Below are positions 23,829 through 35,711 of a stretch of 44,417 bases of DNA, piece after piece. This DNA comes from Protostelium mycophagum (lineage: Eukaryota; Evosea; Variosea; Protosteliida; Protosteliaceae), in assembly GCA_002081555.1 (NCBI GenBank), contig KV920900.1, forward strand, positions 3,961 to 48,377, in the 5' to 3' direction. The position numbers and the translations under genes are program-made. Under the pieces are notes generated by a model. It was given only the letters and a program-made list of their open reading frames with translations, did no database searches and was not told where the DNA came from. Each line of letters opens with the position of its first letter. Within the stretch, counting starts at the first letter, position 1.

Positions 23829-25332
23829 ATGAGCGAGCAAGCGACTCAAGATGGTAAGCAAGAGAAGCCCACAGATGGACAAAAACAAAAGACAATGAAT
23901 AAGAAGAGGAAGAGTGGACCAGATCATAAAAGGGATAGGTAAGATGATTCGATATTCTTGATCCCTTCTGAATCTTAAAGATTCTTCCAATATGGAAACT
24001 ATGAAGCCTATTACAATTATCGAAATGAGGGAGGCATAGAGGAGGATCCCAGACTCAAATTCACAAAGCCGGAGTGGTTTGGTATGAGGCACTGTCTGGA
24101 CATTGGCTGTAACGCTGGTGACATCACGATTTACATTGGTAAGAGATGGCTCAGTTCAACTTGTCTTATTTTGTACAGCTGAGAATTTTGGTCCTCTGTC
24201 TGTCACTGGTATGGACATTGACAAATCTCTCGTTGACAGAGCCAATGGTGTGCGCGACAGGTACACATCATCAACTCAGATCTCATTCCTTTTGTCTTGA
24301 CCACATGAAAAGTCTTTCACCTTCATGACGTCACAATAATTCGTGCAGATTGAGAAAGCCAAAACCCTTCCCCAGCCACTTCCCCATCAGCTTCACACAA
24401 ATCCCAAGGTACGACATCACAATCACACCAAGAGAATATCTTTATGACGTCGTATTCCAGGTTTCCGACAAATTTGAACTTTGTACACGGAAATATATTG
24501 GAATCCAAAACCGAACAGAAATACGGCATGATATCATGGTGAGTCCCACGACTTTTCCTCTCATAAATCATGACATCTCGATAGTTTGAGTACGACAAAA
24601 TGGATTCATCTTAATTTTGGGGATGAGGGTGTCATCAAACTTTTTTCATTTGTTCATGATCATCTCATAGACAATGGCTACTTTTTGCTGGAGCCGCAAC
24701 ACTGGAAATCTTACAAGAAAAAGCACAATACTTTTCCGGTAATTTTCCAAGAATTTCCGCTGAAAATTCTGAGGGTTGTAGGTGTACAAGCAGCACTATA
24801 AGAACATACAATTGAGACCAGAAAAATTCCCGGAATTTTTAACGAGCCATGGGTTTGAACTTGTAGAGAAAGCTCAAATGGCGGGAGAAGAGGTGACTCG
24901 TTGTAGATGTATTTTTTTATTTATTCAAATATCGTATTTTATATTTTGATTATAGTATTTTTGTGGTATTTATGCCTGCGGCAGCCACAACTCTACCTAA
25001 GTGTCGATTTGTGCAGAGCTGCAGGTGCAATGTCTATCTGTCCTGCAAAACTATGCAACAAACTTGACCTCCACATTTTATTCATGCGATGTCTGGAGAT
25101 CTGACTCTCAACAGGTGACTGTTAACTTTCAGAGACCCATATACCTCTTCAAAAAGACAGACAAGGTGATGTGTTCTCTAATGGACTTCTGATTCACATT
25201 GTCCAGCCTTTTGATTACAAACCGGAGGCTCTCACCACGAATGACGCGATGAACACTTCGAAAGAGGAGAATGAGGCACCTGTCGATACGATGAACACTT
25301 CAAACGGAGATGCCGCACCTATGGAAGTCTAA
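23829..25332 (+). CDS. BIN3-type RNA methyltransferase (MePCE / 7SK capping enzyme-like)
   Basis: MePCE/BCDIN3 enzymes add methyl from SAM to the 5' gamma-phosphate of small Pol III RNAs such as 7SK and U6. A basic N-terminus (MNKKRKSGPDHKRDR) precedes FQYGNYEAYYNYRNEGG and KPEWFGMRHCLDIGCNAGD, which holds the SAM-binding motif. These are followed by VTGMDIDKSLVDRA, FPTNLNFVHGN, then LSTTKWIHLNFGDEG, LLEPQHWKSYKKKH, KNIQLRPEKFPEFL and RPIYLFKKTDK. All are in the order of the family. Exons are 23829-23938, 23981-24138, 24179-24260, 24349-24408, 24461-24538, 24585-24738, about 24791-24892, then 2-3 exons to 25332 whose borders are uncertain between 24893 and 25140. The acidic tail (PFDYKPEALTTNDAMN to DAAPMEV) is not typical. 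The Met at 23829 was preferred over upstream 23619. AATAAA begins at 25333, immediately after the stop. Confidence 0.88.
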
Positions 25333-25572
25333 AATAAAATACAAGCGTGGTCTTTCCACATCTGCATGCTTGATCGTCTTTAGACATGCTTTCTGCATGA
25401 GGAGGCTCACTGATGTGGACAAAAAGATAAAGACATTGTGGTCGCTGTCAGTTGGGAGGTGTACACTCTTTGTCGACGTTGTAGTTGGTCATGTGGCGGG
25501 TGAAGCTTTTTCCCGAAAAAAGAAGGTCTCGTGATCACAAATCAGTATCGCATCAAAACCAGGGCCGTCGAG

Positions 25573-28500
25573 ATGGATGAAGAGCTATACGATGAGTTCG
25601 GTAACTATATAGGTCCTGAGGTGGAGGAGGAAGAGGAGGTCATGGAGGAGGCCTCTGAGAGCGAGGACGAGCGCCCTAATAATATGGAAGAGGATGGATC
25701 ACCAAGACCACCAGAGGACCGTATGGATACCTCAGGGACTGCTCTCGTACCAGCCGGTAATTATCATACATGTTATTCTTGTATTTTAATTCATCCTGAT
25801 TTCGACAGAAAACGCCATAGTATTGCAAGAGGATAAGAAATACTACCCTGGAGCGAGTGAATTGTACCCTGAAGCAGAGATTTTAGTTCAGGACGAAGAT
25901 ACACAGGCTCTTACAGTGCCCATCATCGCACCTATCAAGGTATTCGTCTATTTCTTTGAATAAATTCTTCGAATATCACCGCTTTGTCAGATATTAATGT
26001 TTCAATAGGTAAAGAAGTTTCAAATTACCGAAGATGGGCTACCTAAGACCACCTACACCAAAGAGTGAGTTGATATTATCTCATTTTAACATCACCTTCG
26101 CTATCGAGATCACCAACGGTATGATGATAACAATCTGTAGGTTCCTGGTAGACTTGATGAAATTCCCAGAATCAACACGTAATGTCGCCCTGGTTGGACA
26201 TCTTCACCATGGAAAGACTTCTTTTATGGACAATCTTGTTCAACAGACCCACCCCAAATATTTCTCATTAGACAAACTGGTAACTCTCATCTCTTATTGA
26301 CTACCTCTAAAAAACGCAGCCACGCTACACAGACACCAGAATTGATGAACAATCCAGAGAGATCAGCATAAAGTCGGTACCGTTGTCTCTGTTGTTACCT
26401 GGAGGCACTGGAAAATCTTACTTGTGTAACATCATGGACACACCAGGACACGTCAACTTCTCTGATGAGGTGAGAATTAAAACTTTTACCGGCATGTGCA
26501 GTTGTGTAACATCATGGACACACCAGGACACGTCAACTTCTCTGATGAGGTGAGAATTAAAACTTTTACCGGCATGTGCAGAGCCGCATCACCAATTCCT
26601 TTGCAATAATACCTCTTTTCAAAGAAACAAAAAGTGTTGTCCTTCTGCATTTTCATCACTACATTAAAAATGGATGTGACATCACATTTCACCACTCTTC
26701 TCATTTCAACATACCGATGAGATGACAGGTCACTGCTGCTATTCGTATCGCTGATGGTGTGGTCGTCGTCATCGACGCCGTAGAAGGCATCATGCTGCAG
26801 ACCGAGAGAGCCCTGAAGGAAGCCGCACAATCCGGCTTGGCCGTCACATTGTTCATCAACAAGGTCGACAGACTCATCTTGGAGCTAAAAATACCTCCTG
26901 AAGACGCCTTCTACAAATTAAGACACACAATCGACGAAGTGAACACTCTGCTTGCAGGTAGATCGTTGTAGATACACCACTGTTCTCAGAACGAATTTTG
27001 TCAAGATTTTTCTGATGTCACGTGACCAAGTCACAAGAGCCAAGCAGCGACACCATCTTTAAATTTATCCTGGTTTTTTCGGCTCTGCCGCACCACATTT
27101 TTCTTCGACATCACCATCTACAATCAGTTCTACAATTGAAACTCCCAGGTGTCGCTCCGGCCTCAAATTACTATCTCAGCCCCGAGCTCGGCAACGTCTG
27201 CTTCGGCAGTTCACTGTCTGGCTGGTCCTTCACCGTGAACAGTTTTGCACGTATTTACGCCCAGTCTTTTGGCGCCGCACTCGACCACAAGGAGTTTGCA
27301 AAGAGGCTGTGGGGGGACTACTTCTACGACCCCTCCACCAGGAAATTTCTTGGAAAGAGCAGCAGCCCCAGCGGAAACACCCTGAGCAGATCCTTTGTTC
27401 ATTTCATCATGAACCCGTTATACAAGATCTATTCTCAGGTACACATCTACAACGCGACATTTTTCTTCTTTTCCGAGAATACTTTTTATTCTTGGAATAT
27501 TTTTCTGAACTATTTTTAGGTCATCGGTGAGGACCCCCCAGAACTCGCAAAGACTTTATACGAGCTCGGAATCCAACTGAAGAAGACGGAATTCCACCTT
27601 AATTCCAAGCCTTTGCTGAAGCTGGTACTCACTCAGTTCTTCGGAAATGCCACCGGATTTGTCGATATGATCGTGCAGCACGTGCCATCACCCACTGCGG
27701 GCGCCAGAGCTAAGGTAAAATTTTTTAAAAATATATCTCTTTAATTCAGACGAAAATGCCCATGTGAAAGAAAATTTATCTCCCGTGGCAGACGAATTTT
27801 AAATTTCAATATATTCCCTCAGAGCCAAGTGTGTTCTAAAAATAGATAGGTAGAGTACTTCTACACTGGACCATTGAACAGTCCATTGGCTAAGCAGATG
27901 AGCGCTGCTGACCCTAACGGCCCATTGATGATCCACATCACGAAATTGTACTCCTCCCCAGACGGCTCCACCTTTGACGCTTTTGGACGTGTCATGAGGT
28001 GACGTCATGTCGACATCATCTTGTCGACATCATGATGGGTTTTACTGAAATGAAACAGTGGAACCCTGAAGGCGGGTCAGGAAGTGAAGGTCCTTGGAGA
28101 AAACTATTCCGTTGATGACCAAGAAGATATGATCGTAAAGACGGCCACAAGACTATTCATCACTGAGGCTAGGTATGTCTCGTTGTAGTATGTCATGATC
28201 ATTTTATTAATAATTTCATTGTAAATAAACCAATTGAAATTTTATTTCCGTAATCCCAAACTTTTACAAAACCAGAAGATGTTTTCAAACTTAAAATGAT
28301 AAATAATAAAACGATTGAAGAAACGCAGGTACCGCATCCAGATCGAGCAGGCACCCGCCGGATCTTGGGTCCTCATCGAGGGCGTCGACGAGTCTATCTT
28401 AAAAACAGCAACCATCACTGACAGCAAAGAGGAGAACGCTTTTATTTACAAGCCCTTCCAACACACTACCGCTTCTGTCGTCAAATGTTGCAGTCGAGCC

Positions 28501-30325
28501 GATCAATCCTTCAGAGCTGCCCAAGATGTTGGACGCTCTAAGAAAGGTGGGATTTTTCCGAAATCCCGGTGTTGCGATGATGCTCCAGAGACTGTTGTGG
28601 TGGCGCACAGTGCCGCCAAATATTGCTGTTGTCTATAAGATTAAAAATTCTTTAATAGATAATCAAAAATAATCAAATGACCTTGTTCAGGTGAACAAGA
28701 GTTACCCCCTGTTGTTGACCAAAGTGGAAGAGTCCGGAGAGCACGTCGTTCTCGGAACAGGAGAGCTATATTTAGACTGCGTCCTCCATGACCTCAGAAA
28801 GATGTACGCCGATATCGAAATCAAGGTGAGTCCATCTACAACCAGTCATTTCACAATTATTATCCGACATATTTTTGCAAAAACAATCTTTCTAACAATA
28901 AAGAATAACAATTCCAGGTGTCAGATCCAGTAGTCTCCTTCACAGAAACCGTTCTAGAAACATCGTCCCTGAAATGCTTCGCCGAAACGCCAAACAAGCG
29001 TAACAAACTGACCATGATTGCGGAACCCCTCGAGACGGGTGTCGCCGAAGACATTGAGACTGGGTTGATCAATTTGAATCAGGGCAAGGGGAAGGTGAGT
29101 AACCGTGTTGAGCGCGTTAACTGACGTGAAAGTCGATCGACCGAGAGATTTCACGTGAATTTGTGATTCGAAAATGGTTTTGTTTTTATATTGTGATGAC
29201 TGGTTGTAGATCTCCCAATTCTTTAGAGAAAAATACCAGTGGGACGAACTTGCCGCCAGATCCATCTGGGCTTTTGGTCCAGACGGGGAGAGAGGCCCAA
29301 ATATTCTGGTCGATGACTGTCTCCCCGGAGAGGTACGTCACGAAATTTCNNNNNNNNNNNNNNNNNNNNNNNNNNNNNNNNNNNNNNNNNNNNNNNNNNN
29401 NNNNNNNNNNNNNNNNNNNNNNNNNNNNNNNNNNNNNNNNNNNNNNNNNTGCAGGTCGACAAAAAGCTGCTTAACGCCAGCAGAGACTCCATCATACAGG
29501 GATTTCAATGGGGGACTAGAGAGGGTCCACTCTGCGAAGAGCCCATCCGTAACGTCAAGTTCCGAGTTCTTGGTGCTTCTCTGGCTAAGGAGCCACTGCT
29601 CAGAGCTGGTGGACAGGTATGCGTCATGATCATGTCTTGATCCTTCATGATGTCTTCATGACGATCTCAATGTCGTATGATCTGGTTCATGACAACATGT
29701 GATGACGTCACGCAGATTATCCCGACTGCTCGTCGTGTTGCGTATTCTGCGTTCTTGATGGCCACACCCAGGCTGATGGAGCCCGTTTTCCACGTCGAAA
29801 TCCAAGCGCCTGCCGACTGTCTACAACCCATCTACACCGTTCTACAACGACGCAGAGGTCACGTGATTAAATGTGTCCCCAAGGCGGGATCACCGCTCAT
29901 GTCGATCAATGCGCACTTACCTGTCATTGACTCTTTTGGTTTTGAGACTGACTTGAGGTGATTCTTTGTCTTTGTGAATTTTCTATTTCTATTTTTAGAT
30001 CACTCAAACCCATACTAAATGTCGACACAGATCCCACACACAAGGACAAGCCTTTTGCCTCTCCACCTTCGACCACTGGCAGACCGTGCCCGGAGATCCA
30101 CTGGACAAGTCCATCATTTTGAGACCCCTGGAGCCCTCCCCCCCACCCCATCTTGCCAGGGAGTTTATGATCAAGACACGCAGAAGAAAGGGTCTCTCTG
30201 AGGAGGTAAGATGATGGAGGAAGATGGAGATGTTGATGTTGACGATGATGCAGGTGTCTGTGAACAAATTCTTCGACGAGAACCTTCTCGCAGAACTCAA
30301 CCGCATGGAGGGATTCGCTCTGTAA
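25573..30325 (+). CDS. EFTUD2: Spliceosomal U5 snRNP GTPase EFTUD2/Snu114
   Basis: Snu114 is the EF-2-like GTPase of the U5 snRNP that, with Brr2 and Prp8, controls spliceosome activation and disassembly. The start [16 protein letters not shown] and acidic N-terminal region are diagnostic. The GTPase has G1 (GHLHHGKTS), G3 ([11 protein letters not shown]) and G4 (NKVD). EF-2-like domains II-V follow: [91 protein letters not shown] and RRRGHVIK. The end is [15 protein letters not shown] and [14 protein letters not shown]. About 15 exons extend to the TAA at 30323-30325. An exact 80-bp duplication covers the G3 exon end (26422-26581). A 100-N gap lies in one intron without loss of coding sequence: the frame runs from PGE into [15 protein letters not shown] follows at 30330-30335. 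Confidence 0.95.
26422..26581 (+). repeat. Perfect 80-bp tandem duplication across an EFTUD2 exon/intron junction
   Basis: Bases 26422-26501 and 26502-26581 are identical. Each unit holds the last 48 exon bases (codons [16 protein letters not shown]) plus the first 32 bases of the intron, ending in CAG. The downstream exon starts at about 26729, so using the first donor removes the extra copy. Splicing donor 26470 to acceptor 26501 would add the same 16 codons in frame. Confidence 0.97.
29350..29449. other. Assembly gap (100 N)
   Basis: Exactly 100 undetermined bases lie between a donor (PGE then GTACGT) and an acceptor (TGCAG before VDKKLL) of EFTUD2. The true intron length is unknown and the reading frame is unaffected. 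Confidence 1.
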
Positions 30326-30676
30326 ACCCAATAAACAATGCGTAAAAAGATCTAAGAGTTGCATCTCTTTAGGCCGACTGTGTGTACTGTCTAGTTTCCG
30401 TGAAAATTTACTGAAACTTCATCTTACGGATGATGTCCATCAACTATCTTTCTGTTCTCTTGGAGTGTCTTTGCGGCCAAAACCCACACTTCCTTGCGTT
30501 GTGTATTACCAGGTCGTAGCTCTCGTCACGATGTCTCTTGGCCTCGCATAGACAATGAGCTTAAATTGGTGGAGGCTCTTGAAAGAAGAAATTCAACATC
30601 AATCTGACTTTACAAAACGGAGAGCCAGGATTCTTCGACAGCTAAAGAACTATATTTATTGGAGACGTTGGCGATC
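30326..30676. other. Convergent 3' spacer between EFTUD2 and GMC oxidoreductase
   Basis: Apart from the EFTUD2 polyA signal at 30330-30335, nothing is recognisable. A 132-residue plus-strand open frame at 30555-30953 is the antisense shadow of the GMC gene. Confidence 0.5.
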
Positions 30677-32988
30677 TCAGTATGTCTTGACCTTCTCAGC
30701 GATGATCTCGCAGAGGGCAAGCATAGTGGTGGTGGGGTTTCCGTTGGGAGGGTGGGGGATCAAGCTGTTGTCGCAGACCGTGAGACCTGAAATTCCCTTG
30801 ACTCTTCCCTTCAAGTCGGTTGCCTTTCCAAGACTCACTACAACGCGTCAGGATATTTTGCAGCAAGATAATTCGACCGCAAAAGTTGTAGAATCAAAAA
30901 ATATTTTTCGAAAAAATGCAAAGCCAAACGCACCGGATCCGGTAAGATGGTAGACAGAGTGTTGGTATTGTGCGGCGTAGAACAAATCTTGGTAGTCTTG
31001 GGGCAGAGTGGCAGAAGGTCCGGGGGCGAGTTCAGAATCCACCCATTTCCTGGCAAAAGAGTTGTTTCCGGTGAAAACGCCTCTGATCCTCTCAAAACCC
31101 CACTTCATCTTCTGGTAATCTACAGATCCGGCGTAACCTGCCACATCCTTGGGCCAGCCGTACTCCACTTGGGAAGGGCTCGAAAATTTGGGACCGGTGA
31201 TGTTGACGCTACCGCGGAAGGCGGGGTTTGTTACCGTGATGATGGTGGAGATGAAGGGAAAATAACCCTCGGGGGAGGCGGGGGTGGTGAAGTAGGGGTC
31301 TTCAAGTCCGGTGAGGATGGGGTCGATGGAGCGAATGAAGTTTCCCAGGGAGACTTCGACTTCCATGTCGGGGAATCCCTCATTCAATGGAGAAGTCATG
31401 ATGAGGTTCTGCAGAACGTCAGTCGTTGTAGACGAGGTAGTTGTGATTTTTCGGAGAAAGATCGACACTCACGATGATGTCAGAGTTGCTGTTTGTAGAT
31501 GTAGGGACGGGCTGCTTGGCCTTGAAGGCGAAAGTGACAGCCTGGTGAGCAGCCAAGTTCTGGCCGACGGCGGGGTTGTTTGCCACAACCTTGATACCGT
31601 TGCTGGTCAACAAGTCTGCGGGTCCGATACCGTTGTGTTGCAGGAACTTGGGGGATCCTGGGAATGTTAAAAAGTGTCAAAGTGACATGAGACTTACCCT
31701 CAATACCAGCGGCAAGAACGATGTGCTTTCTGGCGAAAGCCACTTTGATGACGTCATCCTGTCAAATTTCACCCAAATTTCCTCCAAATCTCCACGTACC
31801 TGAAGATAAGCGACTCCAATAGCCTGTGGGGTGCTTCCAATGTCGATGTTCTGCAGACCCAAGCGCAGCAAGACGTCCACACGCAATAACACGTCACTCA
31901 CATAAACCAGCTGCCTGGCCTCTGCATTCCAAGCAAACTTCAGGTTTCTTCGGTTGTTTCTGAGGTTTTCTGGGAGATACCCGGTCCATGTGGATTCCCT
32001 GGATCTGGTGGAGTTTATGTCGTTAGGGTTGGCGCGGTTGTGGAATCTGGTCAGGGGGAAGACGTAATCTCCCTGCTGGTAGGCGGGGTTGAAGGGGTCG
32101 GGGACGGCGTTGAAGTTGAACTTTGAGAATTTCAGACTTGGAGAGGGGTGGATTTTGGGGATTTTTTACCTCGGGGGCGGCGTTCATGAAGTCTCTGGCG
32201 GAGACGTAATCATTTCCCTGGGAAGGGGGGGAAAGGGACATGGGTCCACCCTTCTGTCCGTGGTAGTTAACGCAGTCTGCAGCGTTAATTCCCGTGATGT
32301 TGGGGTTGAGGTAGTGGCAGAAGTGATCTTGCCATTTGTTGAGGTAAGGCTTGACGTCGTTGTACTTGAAGCCGGCGGGCCATTGGCTGTTACATGTCAG
32401 AGGATCTTTAGAGGATGACATCATCCTCACGTGTCGAAGACCTTCTTTCCGGAAGGGATGGCAACACCTCCATAGTAACGAGTGCCTCCGCCTGGAAGTC
32501 CAGTTCTGACCTAAATCATTTCAGATCTTGATAAGTAATGGGACTTATGAAAATGTAAAAGGAAAATGAGATGAAGCTCCACCTCGCGAATGCTGCGGCT
32601 TCTAAAGAGTTGGGGTGTTGAGAAGTAGTCGTTTCCGTTGGTGGAGTAGAGACCCTCAAAGACATTGGTCATTCCGGTGGTATTATCGCAGATGTAGCAG
32701 GGCTGGATTATATATCAGTCATTTTGTTCGAGGAACGACATCGAGTCTCTCACAGTGTTTTGTCCATAGTTGAGGACGAAGACACTCTTAGAGCTGTCGT
32801 CAGAGAGGCGTCTGGCCATGACAGTTCCTGAATAAAATGAGCTCTATGGAGGATGATCATGGCTGCCTACCTGCTCCTCCACCACCGATGACGACATAGT
32901 CAAAGACTTGGAAGTCGAGGGGAATGTCTATAGCAGTACAGAGAGAGATGGTACAAAGTAAAGTTACAAAGAAGGTGTTTGCCTTCAT
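30677..32988 (-). CDS. Secreted GMC-family FAD oxidoreductase
   Basis: GMC enzymes (choline dehydrogenase, glucose or aryl-alcohol oxidase and relatives) oxidise alcohols with FAD. A signal peptide (MKANTFFVTLLCTISLCTA) precedes the FAD fold VFDYVVIGGGGAG. The GMC signature-1 region reads GLPGGGTRYYGGVAIPSG. Signature 2 is VLAAGIEGSPKFLQHNGIGP, followed by VGQNLAAHQAV. The C-terminal domain has HSVYHLTGSGAFG with the expected catalytic His and ends LTVCDNSLIPHPPNGNPTTTM, keeping the FAD-contacting Pro/Asn segment. The substrate cannot be read from sequence. About 10 exons; the start at 32988 opens directly on the signal peptide and the stop TGA is at 30677-30679. Codon use is GC-rich and the introns are short, as in neighbouring genes. 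Confidence 0.88.
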
Positions 32989-33688
32989 GTTTGGTTGAAA
33001 ATGAATTGGACAGCGCCAGAAAAGGGTGCGTCACCGTAACATTTCTGACGTATCCGAATCTCTTAAGACTTCACCTTACGAAAAGAATCCACGGGGATTG
33101 GGATATTTTGGATGCTTTACTGGGATTTTGTACCGTGACGACCCTCGGTAACGAACGAGACAGCCTCACCGGGCGGTTACTATGAATATATGGTGCGGAA
33201 CAGTGGTTGTACTTGGGCCTTGCCGTCAGCAACGACGCGTGACCGAGCGGCGACGTTTCTGTGAATGCGAATCCCAGTATGGAACTGTGAGGTTTAAAAG
33301 AAGCACACTGCCCCCCTTTCGCTTGTCCGGATCTCCAGAACAACCTTATTGAATGCGAACCGTTACGCACTGTGTGCTGCGGATCTGTACAAATATCCAT
33401 TTCTAATATTCTGTGATCTCTTTGAAGGTATTATCTAATAATAATATGAAAATAATATTTAATTTTGAAATTGGAATTCGCAAAAAAAATTCAATAAGTT
33501 CTTCCTTCCATGGTGACCGCCTGAAACCACTGTCTTGATAAGTATAATTTATAATATGATTTTTCAAGAATTTCGATTCGTCTTTCGTGCAAAAAAGGAA
33601 ATTTTTGTGCACAAAAAAATAGATTTAAACATAAACATAAACATAAAAGATCCAAAAGAAACAAGAGTCTCATCACAGAAATTCTTTT
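32989..33688. other. Intergenic region between GMC oxidoreductase and ADH
   Basis: About 700 nt. The GMC-proximal half is GC-rich and contains a 109-residue minus-strand open frame (33071-33400) with no recognisable motif. The ADH-proximal half is AT-rich with ACATAA repeats near 33630-33645. It is probably GMC promoter plus the ADH 3' flank. Confidence 0.4.
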
Positions 33689-35019
33689 TTATTGTCTGTT
33701 GAGCACGAATCTATACTTGACGTCACCCTTCTTCAGTCTCTCAAAGGCGGTGTTAAGGTTCTTCTCGTCCATAGGAAGTACCTCTATCCAAGGTTTGATG
33801 CTGTGACGTGCAGCAAACTCTAACATTAGATTCTGAACGTGCCTGTTATTTTCAGTTTCTTTCCAATAAAACTTTTGGACTCAGAATAAATTGTACATAG
33901 ATTTGGAGAAAATGTCACCTTGAGGCAACAAGAGAGCCTCCGATGCACAACTCGTCAGTAATCAAAGGAAAGTAAGAGTGTTCCATCTTGCCCTCTCCAA
34001 CCCCGATCACAATCAGCTTACCACCAGGCTGTACGTGTCAGAAATGTCATTATGAGATCACACGTCACCTTGAGGAGGTCGACATAGTCGTCCCAGGGAA
34101 GCTGACCGTCGACAGTGGAGAATATATAGTTGACCTTCTCTTTCAGTGGTATCTTCTCCCCCTTTGGTACCTTCGTATTTTCAATCATCACGCCAGAAAT
34201 TATCCAAAGGCATACTTTTGTTACAACGTGCTCGTGTGCACCCATCTTGATTGCCTCTTCTCTCTTTTTGTCTGATGTGGACAGGGTAGTCACGTGACAT
34301 CCCCACTTGCTCAGAAACTGTACAGCAAGATGTCCCAGACCTCCCACTCCTATGACAGCGACGCGGTCGGTGGGGCTGGTGACGTCAGCGATTATACAAC
34401 ATGCCAAGGCTTTATAATATCCTGAATGTGGATTGGTCATCACCTGACTTTGTTATTGTAGATCGCACTGAACACGGTTGCGCCGGCGCACAACAGAGGA
34501 GCTGCCTCCTCTGCGTTTAAGCCTTCAGGAATGCGAGAGACGAATCGGCTGTTGGCTACATAGTACTCTCCGAATCCGCCCTGATCGAGATCGGCGTATC
34601 CGTACATCTGTCTTTCAGGACACAAGACATCCTTTCCTTGAAGGTTGAGTGGATGGACCATGTTACAAGATTTCATCATACCAGAAAGACAGAACTCGCA
34701 AGTGAGGCAGCTGTTATGGAGGTACCCCCATCCAACAAGGTCTCCCTTCTTAAAATTCTTCACGCTCTCTCCAACCTGCAGTCATCAGGCTGAAATTCCA
34801 GACAAAATACAAGTTGTAGAATCTGTTCACCTTCTCGATAACTCCCACGGGCTCGTGACCGAGTACCATGTCCTTGCTGACCATATGTGTGTCTGTAAAG
34901 CAGAGACCACAAGCCTTGATCTTGATGAGCACGTCTTCTGGTCCGACCTCCTTCACTTGGATCGTAGTTGCAACTACATTTCCATTTTCACTTCCCTTCA
35001 GCACTTGTTGTGTTGTCAT
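33689..35019 (-). CDS. Zinc-dependent alcohol dehydrogenase, cinnamyl-alcohol/YahK-like
   Basis: A medium-chain dehydrogenase that should reduce aldehydes or oxidise alcohols with NADP(H). The N-terminus MTTQQVLKGSENGNVVA leads to CGLCFTDTHMV with the catalytic-zinc Cys; Phe replaces the usual His after the second Cys. VLGHEPVGVIEK supplies the zinc His-Glu. NSCLTCEFCLSGMMKSC is the structural-zinc Cys cluster. VSRIPEGLNAEEAAPLLCAG is conserved. The nucleotide fold is VAVIGVGGLGHLAVQFL, then LSTSDKKREEAIKMGA. The C-terminal exon (MLEFAARHSIKPWIEVLPM to VKYRFVLNRQ) closely follows the YahK/CAD pattern. About seven exons. Probably cytosolic, since no signal peptide is seen. The start at 35019 and the stop at 33689 are clear. 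Confidence 0.9.
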
Positions 35020-35711
35020 CTCTCTTTCTATATAGTTTAAAGACCTTTGGTTTCTCTGGTATTGTATTGTTTTGCACTGATCAGAGCAAAACGGAACCCT
35101 GTGTTTGCGATTCGGATGGCGTTCAAAAAGTCGTCAAGGATGACATCATCACGCGGACATCCGACGTTGACAGCTGCCAAAAAAAATTCTCCGATTTTTT
35201 TCTCCGGAAGGGTCCCGCGAATTGGCTGCAGAATCACGTTAAAAAGGAATCACGGTAAGAGCTCGCGTTAGCTTAACGCGATTCCACAGATTCTTGCCAA
35301 ATAGCGGACCCCTTCCCGTGAATTTCCACGGAGCATGTACTGGTCTGCCCATCTACTTCTTCGTTTGTTTGAACTTCACCTTCACCTGTCTGGTGATGCA
35401 CTCATGATGAAGCTCTAAGAAACTCTTGTCAGTTTTCATGGACCTGGACATCAAGAATTGTAAATTGATCATCTACAACGAGCCACCGTGTAGACGATGT
35501 GATAAATCAACATATTAAATGCACACGAGCCTCTTTATTTTAAGGATTGTGTTAAGACAAAGGCTGTGTCCTCATCCGTACATATCTGACATCTTTAGCC
35601 ATTTTAAAATGGAGAGTTGGTCATTTCTCCGTCATCAGGAAATAAATAATATAGCTCAATAGCAATTTTTTTGAAACGAGATTCTTCAGCGCTCAAGTCG
35701 GTGGATCAAAT
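35020..35711. other. Intergenic region between ADH and ankyrin gene
   Basis: About 690 nt. It contains a TCTACAAC copy near 35472 and palindromic CGGTAA/TTAACG-type motifs (near 35253-35280) that also recur at 35716, 38870 and 40460. A 66-residue minus-strand frame (35037-35237) shows no recognisable family. It probably holds the ADH promoter. Confidence 0.4.

Noticed and set aside
29350-29449. Possible missing EFTUD2 exon in the N gap
   Set aside because: The protein reads without loss from the exon before the gap to the exon after it (PGE to VDKKLLNAS), so the gap is intronic.
30947-31670. Long Gly/Val-rich plus-strand frames (176 and 119 codons)
   Set aside because: They are antisense shadows of the GC-rich GMC oxidoreductase exons.
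31740-31760. TGACGTCA copy in the GMC gene as an intron motif
   Set aside because: Here the octamer is coding sequence (DDVIKVAF). Copies at 11889, 33718 and 34378 are likewise coding, so they were left out of the splice-site observation.
33071-33400. 109-codon minus-strand frame upstream of the GMC gene
   Set aside because: No motif, no splice continuity; lies in the presumed promoter region.
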